64,000 bases of DNA from an uncultured Lachnospiraceae bacterium (GTDB taxonomy: Bacteria > Bacillota > Clostridia > Lachnospirales > Lachnospiraceae). Shown piece after piece: positions 37,224 through 45,804 of the stretch (its first letter is position 1; each line of letters begins with the position of its first letter). The stretch lies in NCBI GenBank assembly GCA_902763335.1, contig CACWRR010000003.1, positions 1 to 64,000 on the forward strand, read 5' to 3'. Made by a program: the position numbers and the translations under genes. The notes beneath the pieces are model-generated. The model was not told the DNA's origin. It did not search any database and saw only the letters and a program-made list of their open reading frames with translations.

Positions 37224-38734
37224 AAATCACTATGTGTCTCATTTTCTTTTATATCACCAACTTTAAGTTCTGACAAAAGTTCTGCCCTTCTTGTACCAAT
37301 AAGCATGTTTTCGCTATATTTCATATATCTCTCACATGTATTATCTGCAAGGTAAGCTGATGAATATCCTGACATTGTAAGCTCTGTAACAAAGATAACC
37401 ATATACTGTCCTGACTGGTCTGTCTTTTCTCCAAAAGCCGCCTCCATAAAATCAAATGCGTTTTCCAGTGCTTTGCCGGCATCCGATTGGACATTTTCCA
37501 GTATCTCACACTGTTTCCCGAATGCCTCTTTTTCTTTTGCTAATGCCTGCTCATAATTCATCCACTCTTCAGGCAGATTTTCTTTGATATACCTACTTAC
37601 AATATTCTCACATTCAGATTCAAGTCTGTTATAAAATCCTGCTTTTTCATTTGTTTCAACACGTTTTTCTCTCTCTGACATAAGTGTTGTATAATCTTTT
37701 TTCTCTTTATATTCCCCAAGAAATTCATACCACCTGTCAGTCACATATTTTTCTCTGTATACATTTTCAAATCTCTTATTAAGACCGCTAATCACCATGT
37801 TTACAACACTTAATTTCTCATCAAACGAAGCATTAACCAGTCTTGCATATATTCCGGCTTTAACCCTGCCTTTAAGAATTTCTTCTATTCCATAGTCATC
37901 CTGATACTTATAGTACAGCGAAAGATATGCTGCCATATCATTTGCCACATCATCATGTCTTATATATTCGGCTATAATGTTTTCATCAACCTCTATGCCA
38001 AGCCTGTCATAGACATCTATGAGATTGCTAAGATCTTCCCATCCTCTTGCCGTAACAAAATTCATTCCATCCACATCATTTTCTATACGATAAAAATTCT
38101 GCGGTCTGAGTTCAAGATAGCTAAGTATTGCACTATTTATTCCCTGTTCTCTCGCATACTCTTTCCATATGGAAAAATCTGCCTCTATATCAATATTTCT
38201 CACTCTGTCAAGAGTCACCATGTCAAATTCTCTCACGGATTTATTGTATTCCGGCGGATTGCCTGCTGCCACTATCACCCAGCCTTTTGGTACTTTCTGA
38301 TTGCCAAATGTCTTACACTGCAAAAACTGAAGCATGGTCGGTGCCAGCGTCTCCGACACACAGTTAATCTCATCGATAAAAAGTATTCCTTCCTCAAGTC
38401 CCGTCTCCTTTATCTTATCATATACACTGGCTATAATCTCACTCATGGTGTATCTGGTTACGGAATACTCATTGCCACCATAATTTTCTTTCATTATAAA
38501 TGGCAATCCAACCGCACTCTGTCTTGTATGATGTGTTATGGTATATGCTACCAATCCTATATGACATTCTCTTGCTATCTGCTCCATTATCTGGGTCTTT
38601 CCTACTCCCGGAGGTCCGATAAGAAGAACCGGTCGCTGTCTCACTTCAGGAATGGCGTATTCTCCGTCTGCGTTTTTATACAGATATGCCTTTACCGTAT
38701 TCTTGATTTCTTCTTTTGCCTGTTTTATGTTCAT
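37220..38734 (-). CDS. MoxR-type AAA ATPase
   Basis: 504 residues. Walker A is GPPGVGKTQIM, Walker B is GILFIDEINCV, sensor 1 is VAAGNPPEYN, followed by an Arg-rich segment (FDMVTLDRVRNIDI). The ATPase core covers about residues 1-270. The C-terminal half is helical and charged, with no known domain. MoxR ATPases act as chaperones with VWA-domain partners. Here the gene is 17 bases after a VWA gene, which supports a joint complex. Last gene of the YcxB-LRR-VWA-MoxR group. Confidence 0.88.
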   Translation of the reverse strand: MNIKQAKEEIKNTVKAYLYKNADGEYAIPEVRQRPVLLIGPPGVGKTQIMEQIARECHIGLVAYTITHHTRQSAVGLPFIMKENYGGNEYSVTRYTMSEIIASVYDKIKETGLEEGILFIDEINCVSETLAPTMLQFLQCKTFGNQKVPKGWVIVAAGNPPEYNKSVREFDMVTLDRVRNIDIEADFSIWKEYAREQGINSAILSYLELRPQNFYRIENDVDGMNFVTARGWEDLSNLIDVYDRLGIEVDENIIAEYIRHDDVANDMAAYLSLYYKYQDDYGIEEILKGRVKAGIYARLVNASFDEKLSVVNMVISGLNKRFENVYREKYVTDRWYEFLGEYKEKKDYTTLMSEREKRVETNEKAGFYNRLESECENIVSRYIKENLPEEWMNYEQALAKEKEAFGKQCEILENVQSDAGKALENAFDFMEAAFGEKTDQSGQYMVIFVTELTMSGYSSAYLADNTCERYMKYSENMLIGTRRAELLSELKVGDIKENETHSDL

Positions 38735-38751
38735 TTGAATTTCCTCTCTTC

Positions 38752-40035
38752 TTATATTAAATCATATCGGATTCCCATTGCCCACGGTGGTAATTTCGTT
38801 TTGTCATACTCCCTGCTGAATACAAATGCCGTGTCATATGGTGGCCGCTTTGTCGGATATATTCCAAGCCCATCTGTAAAGTATAATAATCCTTTGAGAT
38901 TTTTCATACTTCCATCTGCCACCAGTCGGTTTACATATTCAAATACCGGTCTGAAATCCGTATTTCCACCGCCTGCCAGCTCAAAATCATCAAGCATTTT
39001 ATCTAATTCTTCCATATCCGTTATCTTTCTGTCAAGCCTCACTCTGTCATCACATTGAATTATCCGGATATTGCATTTTTTGAAAAATGATGTTTCCTGA
39101 CTTAACAGTCCAAATGTCTCTCTTATAAAATCTTTGACCATATCTCCGGACGTAGAATAACTTGTATCTATAACTATTATAAAATCAAGTATTTTCTTTA
39201 CTTCCCGGCTCTCAAGCGGTTCTATAAGCGGCATATTACCATACAGTTTCAGGCCATATGTGTAATAATTCATGTCAAATTCATCTTCATTGCAGTGCAT
39301 TTCTTCTTTTATCACCGCAAATTTCTTTAAAAAATCCCGATAACTTCTCTGCCCTTTATCTGCCTTTATATTAGTGAGTATAAGATTTTCTCCCTCATCA
39401 CTGTCACTTCCACGACGGCTCATATCCATATCGGTCTGCCTTGATATCTTATCCCATTTATTCTGTAAGCTCTGATAAGACGGTGACTGTTTTTCTTCCT
39501 TTGGCCAGTGCAAATGACTGTCAGTATAAAATTCACGCTGAATATCATTTAGCTCCTGTGAATCAAAAGTTTTTATAAGATTATATATTGCCGCTGCAGA
39601 GGCTCCACCATCCAGTTGTGAAATTTTCTCATACATCTGTTGTCTTATCCACCCGACAGCTCTTTTTACACACGGTTTATCCACATGATCAATCGTATAT
39701 TCCACAGCCACATCACAGGCAATATTCCACATTCCCCTGTCTCTGCCATGCCTTATCCATAAATGTGAAAATATGCAATGCAAAACCGTATGAAGATATT
39801 CCCTGTTTAAAAAGACGGGATTTTTCGGATACAGTCGGATAAGATGTTCCGCTGAATAATACAGCCTTTCACCGTCCGTGCCTATACACCTTATTCCTTC
39901 GTTACTTTCCCAATGCATGGCAGAAAGCGCCATATCCAGATATCTCATATCCAAATACAGTTCATTTCTAATCTCACCAAGTATTTTTAATGCCATCTGT
40001 TCATGCCATTCACTGCTGCTCAATACATGTTTCAT
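38752..40035 (-). CDS. VWA-like protein with putative metallopeptidase-like N-terminus (DUF2201 type)
   Basis: 427 residues. The N-terminal part (about 80-120) has LHTVLHCIFSHLWIRHGRD and NIACDVAVEYTID, matching the metallopeptidase-like DUF2201 N-domain, although HExxH is degraded to HTVLH. The C-terminal VWA domain (about 280-427) has an intact MIDAS: DTSYSTSG, GGGNTDF and YFTDGLG. It ends PPWAMGIRYDL, typical of the family. Its start shares one base with the stop of the LRR gene. It probably forms a metal-dependent complex with the MoxR ATPase. Confidence 0.85.
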   Translation of the reverse strand: MKHVLSSSEWHEQMALKILGEIRNELYLDMRYLDMALSAMHWESNEGIRCIGTDGERLYYSAEHLIRLYPKNPVFLNREYLHTVLHCIFSHLWIRHGRDRGMWNIACDVAVEYTIDHVDKPCVKRAVGWIRQQMYEKISQLDGGASAAAIYNLIKTFDSQELNDIQREFYTDSHLHWPKEEKQSPSYQSLQNKWDKISRQTDMDMSRRGSDSDEGENLILTNIKADKGQRSYRDFLKKFAVIKEEMHCNEDEFDMNYYTYGLKLYGNMPLIEPLESREVKKILDFIIVIDTSYSTSGDMVKDFIRETFGLLSQETSFFKKCNIRIIQCDDRVRLDRKITDMEELDKMLDDFELAGGGNTDFRPVFEYVNRLVADGSMKNLKGLLYFTDGLGIYPTKRPPYDTAFVFSREYDKTKLPPWAMGIRYDLI

Positions 40036-40979
40036 TATAACTCATACCTTTTTCTGACATTTTTTTCATTGCTGCCTATTCTGACCAGACATGCGGCACC
40101 TTCGCTCCATCCTTTATCTGCCGACATGACTCTTGCAGTATTCAGTGCCTTCGCAGACATAAGATTTTCCCTGCACATTATCTCAAGTGCCTCAAGCCAC
40201 CTGTCTTTTACCACAATACTTACGCATCTTTCATCATTATTTTTTATGTAAGATATATAAGATTCTCTGTATATATCTGCAAGTTCATAAGGGTATATAA
40301 GACGTTCAAGTGACATTTTAACCAGAACTCTCTCTCTTTCTTCGCCACACGCTTTGTCAAACACGCTGTCGTACTGCTGCATATTTATTCTTCCGTTATC
40401 AAATGCCTGCCTTGCTCTGAATCCTTCACCATCTATATTCCTTCCAAAAATATGCGCCGGTGCAATTTCATCATAATTTTCAAAATATTCAGGATAAAAC
40501 ACGGATGCGTAAGTCTCTCCGCATTTTTCAAATTTCACATTAACATCCCATGATATTCTTCCAAGTATCTGCTTTAGTCCCGTTTCGCTATCCGGTGTAC
40601 ATCTGATAGTTATATCATGAAATTTCATGCAGTTCATAAACACATCACTGCCCACCTCCCTCAGTTTTTCAGAGATATTAATATATTTTAAATTCCTGCA
40701 ATTATAAAATGCAAAATTGCCAAGTACACTGACTTCATCCGGTAAAGTCACCTCATCCAGATACTCACCACATATTCTTCTCATCTGCGCTGACATAATG
40801 CCATACATCTCACAATCACCAGGAATTCTGTCACTCTGCGAGAAACAGTAATCCCCGATTTTCCTAACCGGCAGATTATCTATATTGTCCGGTATGCTGA
40901 CCACTCCATTATAGCCATACACTGCATAGATGCATGCTCCATCACCGTATTTCTTCCATAATATACATATATCATCCAT
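40035..40979 (-). CDS. Protein with BspA-type leucine-rich repeats, unknown role
   Basis: 314 residues, no signal peptide. The N-terminal 140 residues show BspA-like LRR_5 strands (VSIPDNIDNLPVRKIGDYCFS, VTLPDEVSVLGNFAFYNC, INISEKLREVGSDVFMNC). The rest is helical and charged with several Cys, and the AYELAD/LERLIYP-like segment is not recognised. It is translationally coupled to the VWA gene, so it may be a recognition subunit for the MoxR-VWA pair. That role is inference from gene order. Confidence 0.75.
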   Translation of the reverse strand: MDDICILWKKYGDGACIYAVYGYNGVVSIPDNIDNLPVRKIGDYCFSQSDRIPGDCEMYGIMSAQMRRICGEYLDEVTLPDEVSVLGNFAFYNCRNLKYINISEKLREVGSDVFMNCMKFHDITIRCTPDSETGLKQILGRISWDVNVKFEKCGETYASVFYPEYFENYDEIAPAHIFGRNIDGEGFRARQAFDNGRINMQQYDSVFDKACGEERERVLVKMSLERLIYPYELADIYRESYISYIKNNDERCVSIVVKDRWLEALEIMCRENLMSAKALNTARVMSADKGWSEGAACLVRIGSNEKNVRKRYEL

Positions 40980-40983
40980 CTGT

Positions 40984-41496
40984 CTAATGCACCTTTACAT
41001 TATTCTGTCTCATAAGTTCCTCAACTTCTTCAGCACTACCCCTTACGAATCCCTGCTTGTCCATTATTATCACACTTTTATCATATACAAATAAAAGCAC
41101 GTCCGGAAAATTGTATACATGAGATATATTTTTATATTCCACCCCAAGCTCTGTTTTCTCAGTCTCCTGCTCAAGCCGTTTCTCATAAAATCTGTATTCC
41201 ATGTCAACTTCATAATGCGACTGGTGCAGAACCGCAAAACTTTTAAAGCTCTTCTTTGCTGATATCAGGTATCCTTTAAACTGCCAGAATAATATAAGTA
41301 CAGACGCTAACAGAAACGGTATTCCAAGCACAATATTCAAATCATACAGAAAAATCCCTGCAAATCCAAGCATTACCACTGCATAGGCAACGGCAAGCGA
41401 ACGTGAAAATCTGTGTCCTATCTTATAATATTCTTTTATTCCACTCATATATAAATCTTCTGTCAATACGGTTTTGTTTTCAAAAACGGGCTGCAT
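40984..41496 (-). CDS. YcxB-like membrane protein
   Basis: 170 residues. Two adjacent hydrophobic helices lie near 35-80 (AVAYAVVMLGFAGIFLYDL, IPFLLASVLILFWQF), then a soluble PH-like domain with VEYKNISHVYNFPDVLLFVYDKSVIIMDKQGF. This is the YcxB pattern. It is 4 bases upstream of the LRR gene, in the same operon. The function of the family is unknown; a membrane sensor or tether for the cassette is possible. Confidence 0.8.
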   Translation of the reverse strand: MQPVFENKTVLTEDLYMSGIKEYYKIGHRFSRSLAVAYAVVMLGFAGIFLYDLNIVLGIPFLLASVLILFWQFKGYLISAKKSFKSFAVLHQSHYEVDMEYRFYEKRLEQETEKTELGVEYKNISHVYNFPDVLLFVYDKSVIIMDKQGFVRGSAEEVEELMRQNNVKVH

Positions 41497-41545
41497 TTTT
41501 CTATCTCCATTCTAATATGTTTTTCTCTTACTCAATAATATTGTG

Positions 41546-41998
41546 TCACTGCTTTTTTCTAAGTTCCCTGAAAAATTCTTTTATCATACTGCTGCACTCT
41601 TCCTCAAGAATCCCCGTCTCTATCTCTACCTGATGATTAAACTTTTCCACCTGTAAAAGATTAAGTACAGACCCTGCACATCCTGCCTTCGGATTCATAC
41701 ATCCGATATATACCTTCTTTATTCTCGCCTGAACTATTGCCCCGGCACACATCTGACACGGTTCCAGCGTAACATACATTTCACAGTCATCAAGTCTCCA
41801 GTCTCCCAGTTTCTTTGATGCCTTTCGTATCGCATTCAACTCCGCATGCGATAATGTATTCTTATCTGTTGTTCTTCTATTGTATCCCCGCGCTATTATT
41901 TTTCCTTCATATACAATAACACAGCCAATCGGCACTTCATCTATCGCATATGCCTTCTTTGCCTGTTTTATGGCTTCTCTCATAAATTTCTGCTGCAT
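41546..41998 (-). CDS. tadA: tRNA adenosine(34) deaminase
   Basis: Converts A34 of tRNA-Arg(ACG) to inosine. 150 residues, zinc deaminase fold: HAELNAI (His ligand and catalytic Glu) and TLEPCQMCAGAI (two Cys ligands). MREAIKQAKKA at the start and the C-terminal helix EECSSMIKEFFRELR are usual. It is preceded by AAGGAG. It lies 49 bases upstream of the YcxB gene. Confidence 0.95.
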   Translation of the reverse strand: MQQKFMREAIKQAKKAYAIDEVPIGCVIVYEGKIIARGYNRRTTDKNTLSHAELNAIRKASKKLGDWRLDDCEMYVTLEPCQMCAGAIVQARIKKVYIGCMNPKAGCAGSVLNLLQVEKFNHQVEIETGILEEECSSMIKEFFRELRKKQ

Positions 41999-42037
41999 AT
42001 CAGAGACTATCTCCTTCTATAAACATTCATAGTTTAT

Positions 42038-42066
42038 AGTATACTTTCTTCAATTGATAAAATCAA
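42038..42066 (-). promoter_or_regulatory. Promoter of tadA and perhaps the downstream cassette
   Basis: Minus-strand TTGATT (42066-42061), exact 17-base spacer, TATACT (42043-42038), 40 bases before the tadA start. Confidence 0.75.
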
Positions 42067-42081
42067 CCTTTACAAAATATC

Positions 42082-43092
42082 TTATTCCATGCTTTTCCTT
42101 ATCTCTTCTATCTGTTCTTCTGTCATCATACTTAAATCCATAATAACCTTTGTTTCCATTCCGCTTAGAATCATTCTCTTTACTATTGCTTCCTCTCCTA
42201 TCTTTTTTCCTTCATTTAGTATTCTCTTAGCTTCATAGTCTAATACCTGTCCACCCATTATCTCCTGCACTCCTTCCACTATTTTCGGATATTTTACTGC
42301 TATGTTTTTCACTACTTTAATTGTCATGTCTATTATCGTACATTTTGTATATTCATCTATTTTTTCTGCTTTAGTCTCATATTCCAGATATTCTCTTATT
42401 TTATGATATTCTTCTTTTAATCTCTGCAATTCCTGTTTATCATTATCATATATTTCAAATTTACTTTCAAATTGAAATATATGGAATGGCAATAAAAATA
42501 TTAATTTCTTCTCCCTTATCTCATCAAAACTATAACTTTGTACCTTCATAATATGCACATCATAATTTATTTCACCATTCACTGTATTCATCTCCACACT
42601 CATCTTTTCCGGTGTGTTTCTTTTGCTTCTTAAGAATATTACTGCGGATTTCGGATACTTTACCTTTAGCTTATTTTCTGATACTGTTCCATTATCCAAC
42701 GCTATCTGCGAATCATATTCAAATTCTCTCTTTAATATTTTTATTCCGGCATTTATCTCACATTCTATGTGATATCTTCTTTTTTGTATGTCTGATATCC
42801 ATTCATCTATATTTTCTGTTTTCCATTCATTCTCATCAGATGTTATTACAAATGCACTGTCTGTAATTCTTTTATGCTGTTCTCCGTTTTTTCCACCTGC
42901 AAAATGTTCATTTAAATCAAATATAACTCTTTCATTTTCCCCATTTTTCTCATTAAACACCTCATTTACCACAGGAATAATTAATTCACTGCAATCTGCA
43001 AGCAAGGTTCTGAATACGTAATCATACGGAGTTGCTATCATATGTTTTGTATCTATCTTTTTTCTCCTTCCACTATTTAATCGTTGCAACAT
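42082..43092 (-). CDS. Rpn/PD-(D/E)XK nuclease family protein
   Basis: About 336 residues. Core TPYDYVFRTLLADCSELIIP, a catalytic-type Asp in RITDSAFVI and the ExE motif in RYHIECEIN fit the Rpn (PF12784-like) putative transposase/nuclease family. A Lys/Glu-rich C-terminal part has a GKKIGEEAIVKRMILSGM element seen in these proteins. The start is uncertain: ATG 43092 has no ribosome site; an ATG at 43041 is 22 bases past AAGGAG; an ATA at 43056 sits at the ideal 7 bases. No terminal repeats were found around it. A single-copy anti-phage or recombination-promoting role is possible. Confidence 0.75.
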   Translation of the reverse strand: MLQRLNSGRRKKIDTKHMIATPYDYVFRTLLADCSELIIPVVNEVFNEKNGENERVIFDLNEHFAGGKNGEQHKRITDSAFVITSDENEWKTENIDEWISDIQKRRYHIECEINAGIKILKREFEYDSQIALDNGTVSENKLKVKYPKSAVIFLRSKRNTPEKMSVEMNTVNGEINYDVHIMKVQSYSFDEIREKKLIFLLPFHIFQFESKFEIYDNDKQELQRLKEEYHKIREYLEYETKAEKIDEYTKCTIIDMTIKVVKNIAVKYPKIVEGVQEIMGGQVLDYEAKRILNEGKKIGEEAIVKRMILSGMETKVIMDLSMMTEEQIEEIRKSME

Positions 43093-43113
43093 AAAATATA
43101 TAGCTATGCATTT

Positions 43114-43142
43114 AATATACCATATCATTTTTGTCATTGCAA
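43114..43142 (-). promoter_or_regulatory. Promoter of the Rpn-type gene
   Basis: Minus-strand TTGCAA (43142-43137), 17-base spacer, TATATT (43119-43114). The expected transcript start is near 43107. Confidence 0.6.
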
Positions 43143-43180
43143 CATTTTATTAAGTGATTTTTCTTCTTCCTTAATTATTC

Positions 43181-43209
43181 TTGTACATTTTTTTCAAAGC
43201 ATGTATAAT
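43181..43209 (+). promoter_or_regulatory. Promoter of the GNAT gene
   Basis: TTGTAC (43181-43186), exact 17-base spacer, TATAAT (43204-43209), 45 bases before the start codon, with GGAAAGGA as ribosome site. Confidence 0.75.
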
Positions 43210-43254
43210 TTACAAATGTATTCTATCAATCAGCCGGAAAGGACTTAACATTTC

Positions 43255-43803
43255 ATGAATTTTGAATATGAGACTCCACGACTTATTCTAAAAGTTTTAG
43301 ACAGCAGCTACGCTCCTGCCATTTTAAAATTTGTACAAAAAAATAAAGAGGTATTTGAGCCATATGAATCACTCAAGTCCTCTTCGTTTTATACTATAGA
43401 TTATCAGACCGACCTTATTCAGGCGGAATATAATGCTTTTTTGTCACTAAAATATATACGCTACTATGCTTTTCTAAAGGAAAATCCTGACCTTATTATA
43501 GGCACGGTATCATTTTACAATATTCTTCCACAGCCATATTGCAGTTGTACTACCGGTTACAAGATTGACCGCGAACACTGGCATATGGGATACGGCAGTG
43601 AAATGGTCCATGCTGCCGTAGATGCCATGCTTTCAGATTTCGGCATTCACCGAATCGAAGCTTATGTAATGAATGGTAATATATACTCCGCAAAGCTTCT
43701 CGAATCCATCGGATTTGAAAACGAAGGAATTGCCCACAAATCCATAAAAGTAAACGGTACATACAAAGACCATTTCAGATATGCTATTGTTGCTCCGGAG
43801 TAA
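43255..43803 (+). CDS. GNAT acetyltransferase, RimJ/RimL type
   Basis: 182 residues. ETPRLILKVLDSSYAPAILKF at the start, LIIGTVSFYNI, a GYKIDREHWHMGYGSEMVHAAVDAM acetyl-CoA loop (GYGSE standing for Q/RxxGxG/A) and NIYSAKLLESIGFENEG near the end are the RimJ/L hallmarks. The substrate is probably a protein N-terminus or small amine and cannot be read from sequence. Single gene; its 3' end overlaps the convergent HD-GYP gene by 20 bases. Confidence 0.92.
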   Translation: MNFEYETPRLILKVLDSSYAPAILKFVQKNKEVFEPYESLKSSSFYTIDYQTDLIQAEYNAFLSLKYIRYYAFLKENPDLIIGTVSFYNILPQPYCSCTTGYKIDREHWHMGYGSEMVHAAVDAMLSDFGIHRIEAYVMNGNIYSAKLLESIGFENEGIAHKSIKVNGTYKDHFRYAIVAPE

Positions 43804-44851
43804 ATGGCACTCTCTCGTCCATACTCTTCATCACATCCTGAATATTTATGCCGGCATCATCTTTGCTGTCAAGGTCATACACCTTATTTCCCTTGAAACT
43901 CAGCACCACCGGTTTAAGTATGTTATCCTTATTTTCGCTTATGACAAGCCCTTTCTCGCCATTATTAAGCTCCACGCATACGCCCGGATTGAGAATGTTT
44001 ATTCCTTTTAGCAATGCTCCGACTGCCTTTTTATCATACCTGTCTTCCTTTGACAACATATACTTTACGGCAACAACGTCAGAATATGGTTCTCCGTCTA
44101 CGCTCATTGCCGTCAATGTATCGAATACATCCGCTACCATAAGCACCTTTGTTCCCTCAAGTAATTTTGCATCACTTGGGCTTTTGCCGGATATTTCCTT
44201 GAAATTCTGCGAAACTATTATTCTCGTAATAGACGGAATGTTGTAATCATTCTGTATAAGTTCATTTCCCTCTATTTCACACCTGTTGATTGTATACGCA
44301 TCCTCTTCTGACAGGTCAGCACCTTTTTTTAATATTTTTGCCGGTATCATAGCCCTGCCTATCTCATGTATCAATGCAGCCGTAACTATGTTTACCTGTT
44401 CCATATAAGACAAACCCATATTCACGGATATAATGGCACATAGAATACCCACACTCAGTGAATGTTTATACACCTGATCCTCAGAACTTCTGAGACTCTT
44501 TAAAAAGTTTATTTTGCCGTGTTCTTTACCATACATTCTTATTATCTCTTCTGATAATTTCTGTATGCTTTTCACACCGTTTCCCGCTATCATATCCGCC
44601 ATTTCTTTTCGCAGTTCAGCTACTGCCACCGCCTGAAATCTCTCAAATTCCATATCCTCCGCGGTAAGCACCGGTGCCGGTTCTGCCGGTTCAAGTACAT
44701 ACACACCCAGCAGTCCGAAGTTTCTGATACCGTCAAGTCTCTGTCTGGTCAGCTTCGTATTTATATCATACAGCAGTACACCCTTGTCATTATACACAGG
44801 CCTTGCAAGCCTCATTCCATTCTTCAATTCTTCCGGTCTGATGAATAACAT
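43784..44851 (-). CDS. HD-GYP domain protein with degenerate metal site
   Basis: About 355 residues. The N-terminal part (RPEELKNGMRLARPVYNDKGVLL) resembles the domain preceding many HD-GYP modules. The HD-GYP domain has the first His (YKHSLSVGILC), but HD is HE (IHEIGRAMIP), the H-x-x-G helix has Glu in place of His (CEIEGNEL), the HHE motif reads SQN, and GYP reads KSP. The late VADVFDTLTA Asp remains. Loss of several metal ligands argues against active cyclic-di-GMP hydrolysis. I choose the ATG 44851 (AGGAG 7 bases upstream) over longer frames that run into the upstream gene. Confidence 0.82.
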   Translation of the reverse strand: MLFIRPEELKNGMRLARPVYNDKGVLLYDINTKLTRQRLDGIRNFGLLGVYVLEPAEPAPVLTAEDMEFERFQAVAVAELRKEMADMIAGNGVKSIQKLSEEIIRMYGKEHGKINFLKSLRSSEDQVYKHSLSVGILCAIISVNMGLSYMEQVNIVTAALIHEIGRAMIPAKILKKGADLSEEDAYTINRCEIEGNELIQNDYNIPSITRIIVSQNFKEISGKSPSDAKLLEGTKVLMVADVFDTLTAMSVDGEPYSDVVAVKYMLSKEDRYDKKAVGALLKGINILNPGVCVELNNGEKGLVISENKDNILKPVVLSFKGNKVYDLDSKDDAGINIQDVMKSMDERVPFTPEQQ

Positions 44852-44885
44852 ACTCATTCTCCTCTCTGGTATAAATTCATTCTCT

Positions 44886-45737
44886 CTATTCCAATTCCAT
44901 ACACCAATACCCCTTTTTTCCTTCTTCTTCCTCTCCCGTAAATTTACCGAATCCAAACATTGACGCCATCATTTTTTCATTGTTATGATATTCTCCCGGC
45001 ACTCCGAGTATATATCTGTCCTGACCGTCCTCTGTCAGTTTTGCCGCTATGAGATATCTGTAGGCATAATATCCGTGAAGCAGAAAACTGTTCTGGCCAA
45101 GAACCCAGTATCTCTTTGGCAGACACACGATATCATTAGGTTTCATTCTGACACATTCATCAAATCCGCCTATCTTACCTAACTTGACACATCTGCCTCC
45201 AAGTCTGTCCCAGAATCCTCTCACCGGTTTTGGTGCGACCTCCGGAATATCTGTATTTCCTTCAGTCTCCTCACATATATCCTCATCCTGTTCTTTTGGG
45301 ACTTCTTCCTCCACCTCTGCTGCTATGTACTCTTCCCTCTCTGATATGTCATAAAATCTGTCCGGTACTACTGCCTCATCGTCCCATTCAGATGCTATCA
45401 CTATTCCTTCATACTCTGTTGTAATATATATTCCTGACATTTCGGTTATTCCCACACCTTTATGTGCCATATCAGTAGATACTGTATTAATGCCGAAAAA
45501 TGCCTTGCCGTTTTCTATTACAAGCTCTCCCACAGACACTCCGTACATTTTCCCATTTTCCCTGACGAAAAAATTCACATCACATCTGCTTCTCTCTCTT
45601 ATAAACGGCATCTGGATACTTATCTGCACCCTGCATATTCCATTTCTTGAGTCAATTTTTGCAAATCCACAGTTTCTGTCTTTTTCACCATCTTTGTACA
45701 CATTCAGGTACGATACCATTCTTATATATTCAGCCAA
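44886..45737 (-). CDS. DUF6128-like Lachnospiraceae protein
   Basis: About 283 residues, no membrane segment. The N-terminal half (YLNVYKDGEKDRNCGFAKIDSRNGICRVQI) and the C-terminal part ending in the GVPGEYHNNEKMMASMFGFGKF motif resemble DUF6128 proteins seen in Lachnospiraceae. An acidic linker lies between (about 160-200, many Glu/Pro). I place the start at TTG 45737, 6 bases after GGGGAG. An ATG-started longer frame begins at 45803 without a ribosome site. It lies 34 bases before the HD-GYP gene, so the two may be co-transcribed. Function unknown. Confidence 0.7.
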   Translation of the reverse strand: MAEYIRMVSYLNVYKDGEKDRNCGFAKIDSRNGICRVQISIQMPFIRERSRCDVNFFVRENGKMYGVSVGELVIENGKAFFGINTVSTDMAHKGVGITEMSGIYITTEYEGIVIASEWDDEAVVPDRFYDISEREEYIAAEVEEEVPKEQDEDICEETEGNTDIPEVAPKPVRGFWDRLGGRCVKLGKIGGFDECVRMKPNDIVCLPKRYWVLGQNSFLLHGYYAYRYLIAAKLTEDGQDRYILGVPGEYHNNEKMMASMFGFGKFTGEEEEGKKGYWCMELE

Positions 45738-45804
45738 TATTTTCTCCCCTTTACACAAATATTTATATATTATATTCATGCAAAGAAGAATGTAGTACAT
45801 CAAA

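Noticed and set aside
44852..44956. 35-residue N-terminal extension of the HD-GYP protein
   Set aside because: It is basic, overlaps the end of the upstream DUF6128-like gene and lacks a ribosome site; the ATG at 44851 has AGGAG at 7 bases.
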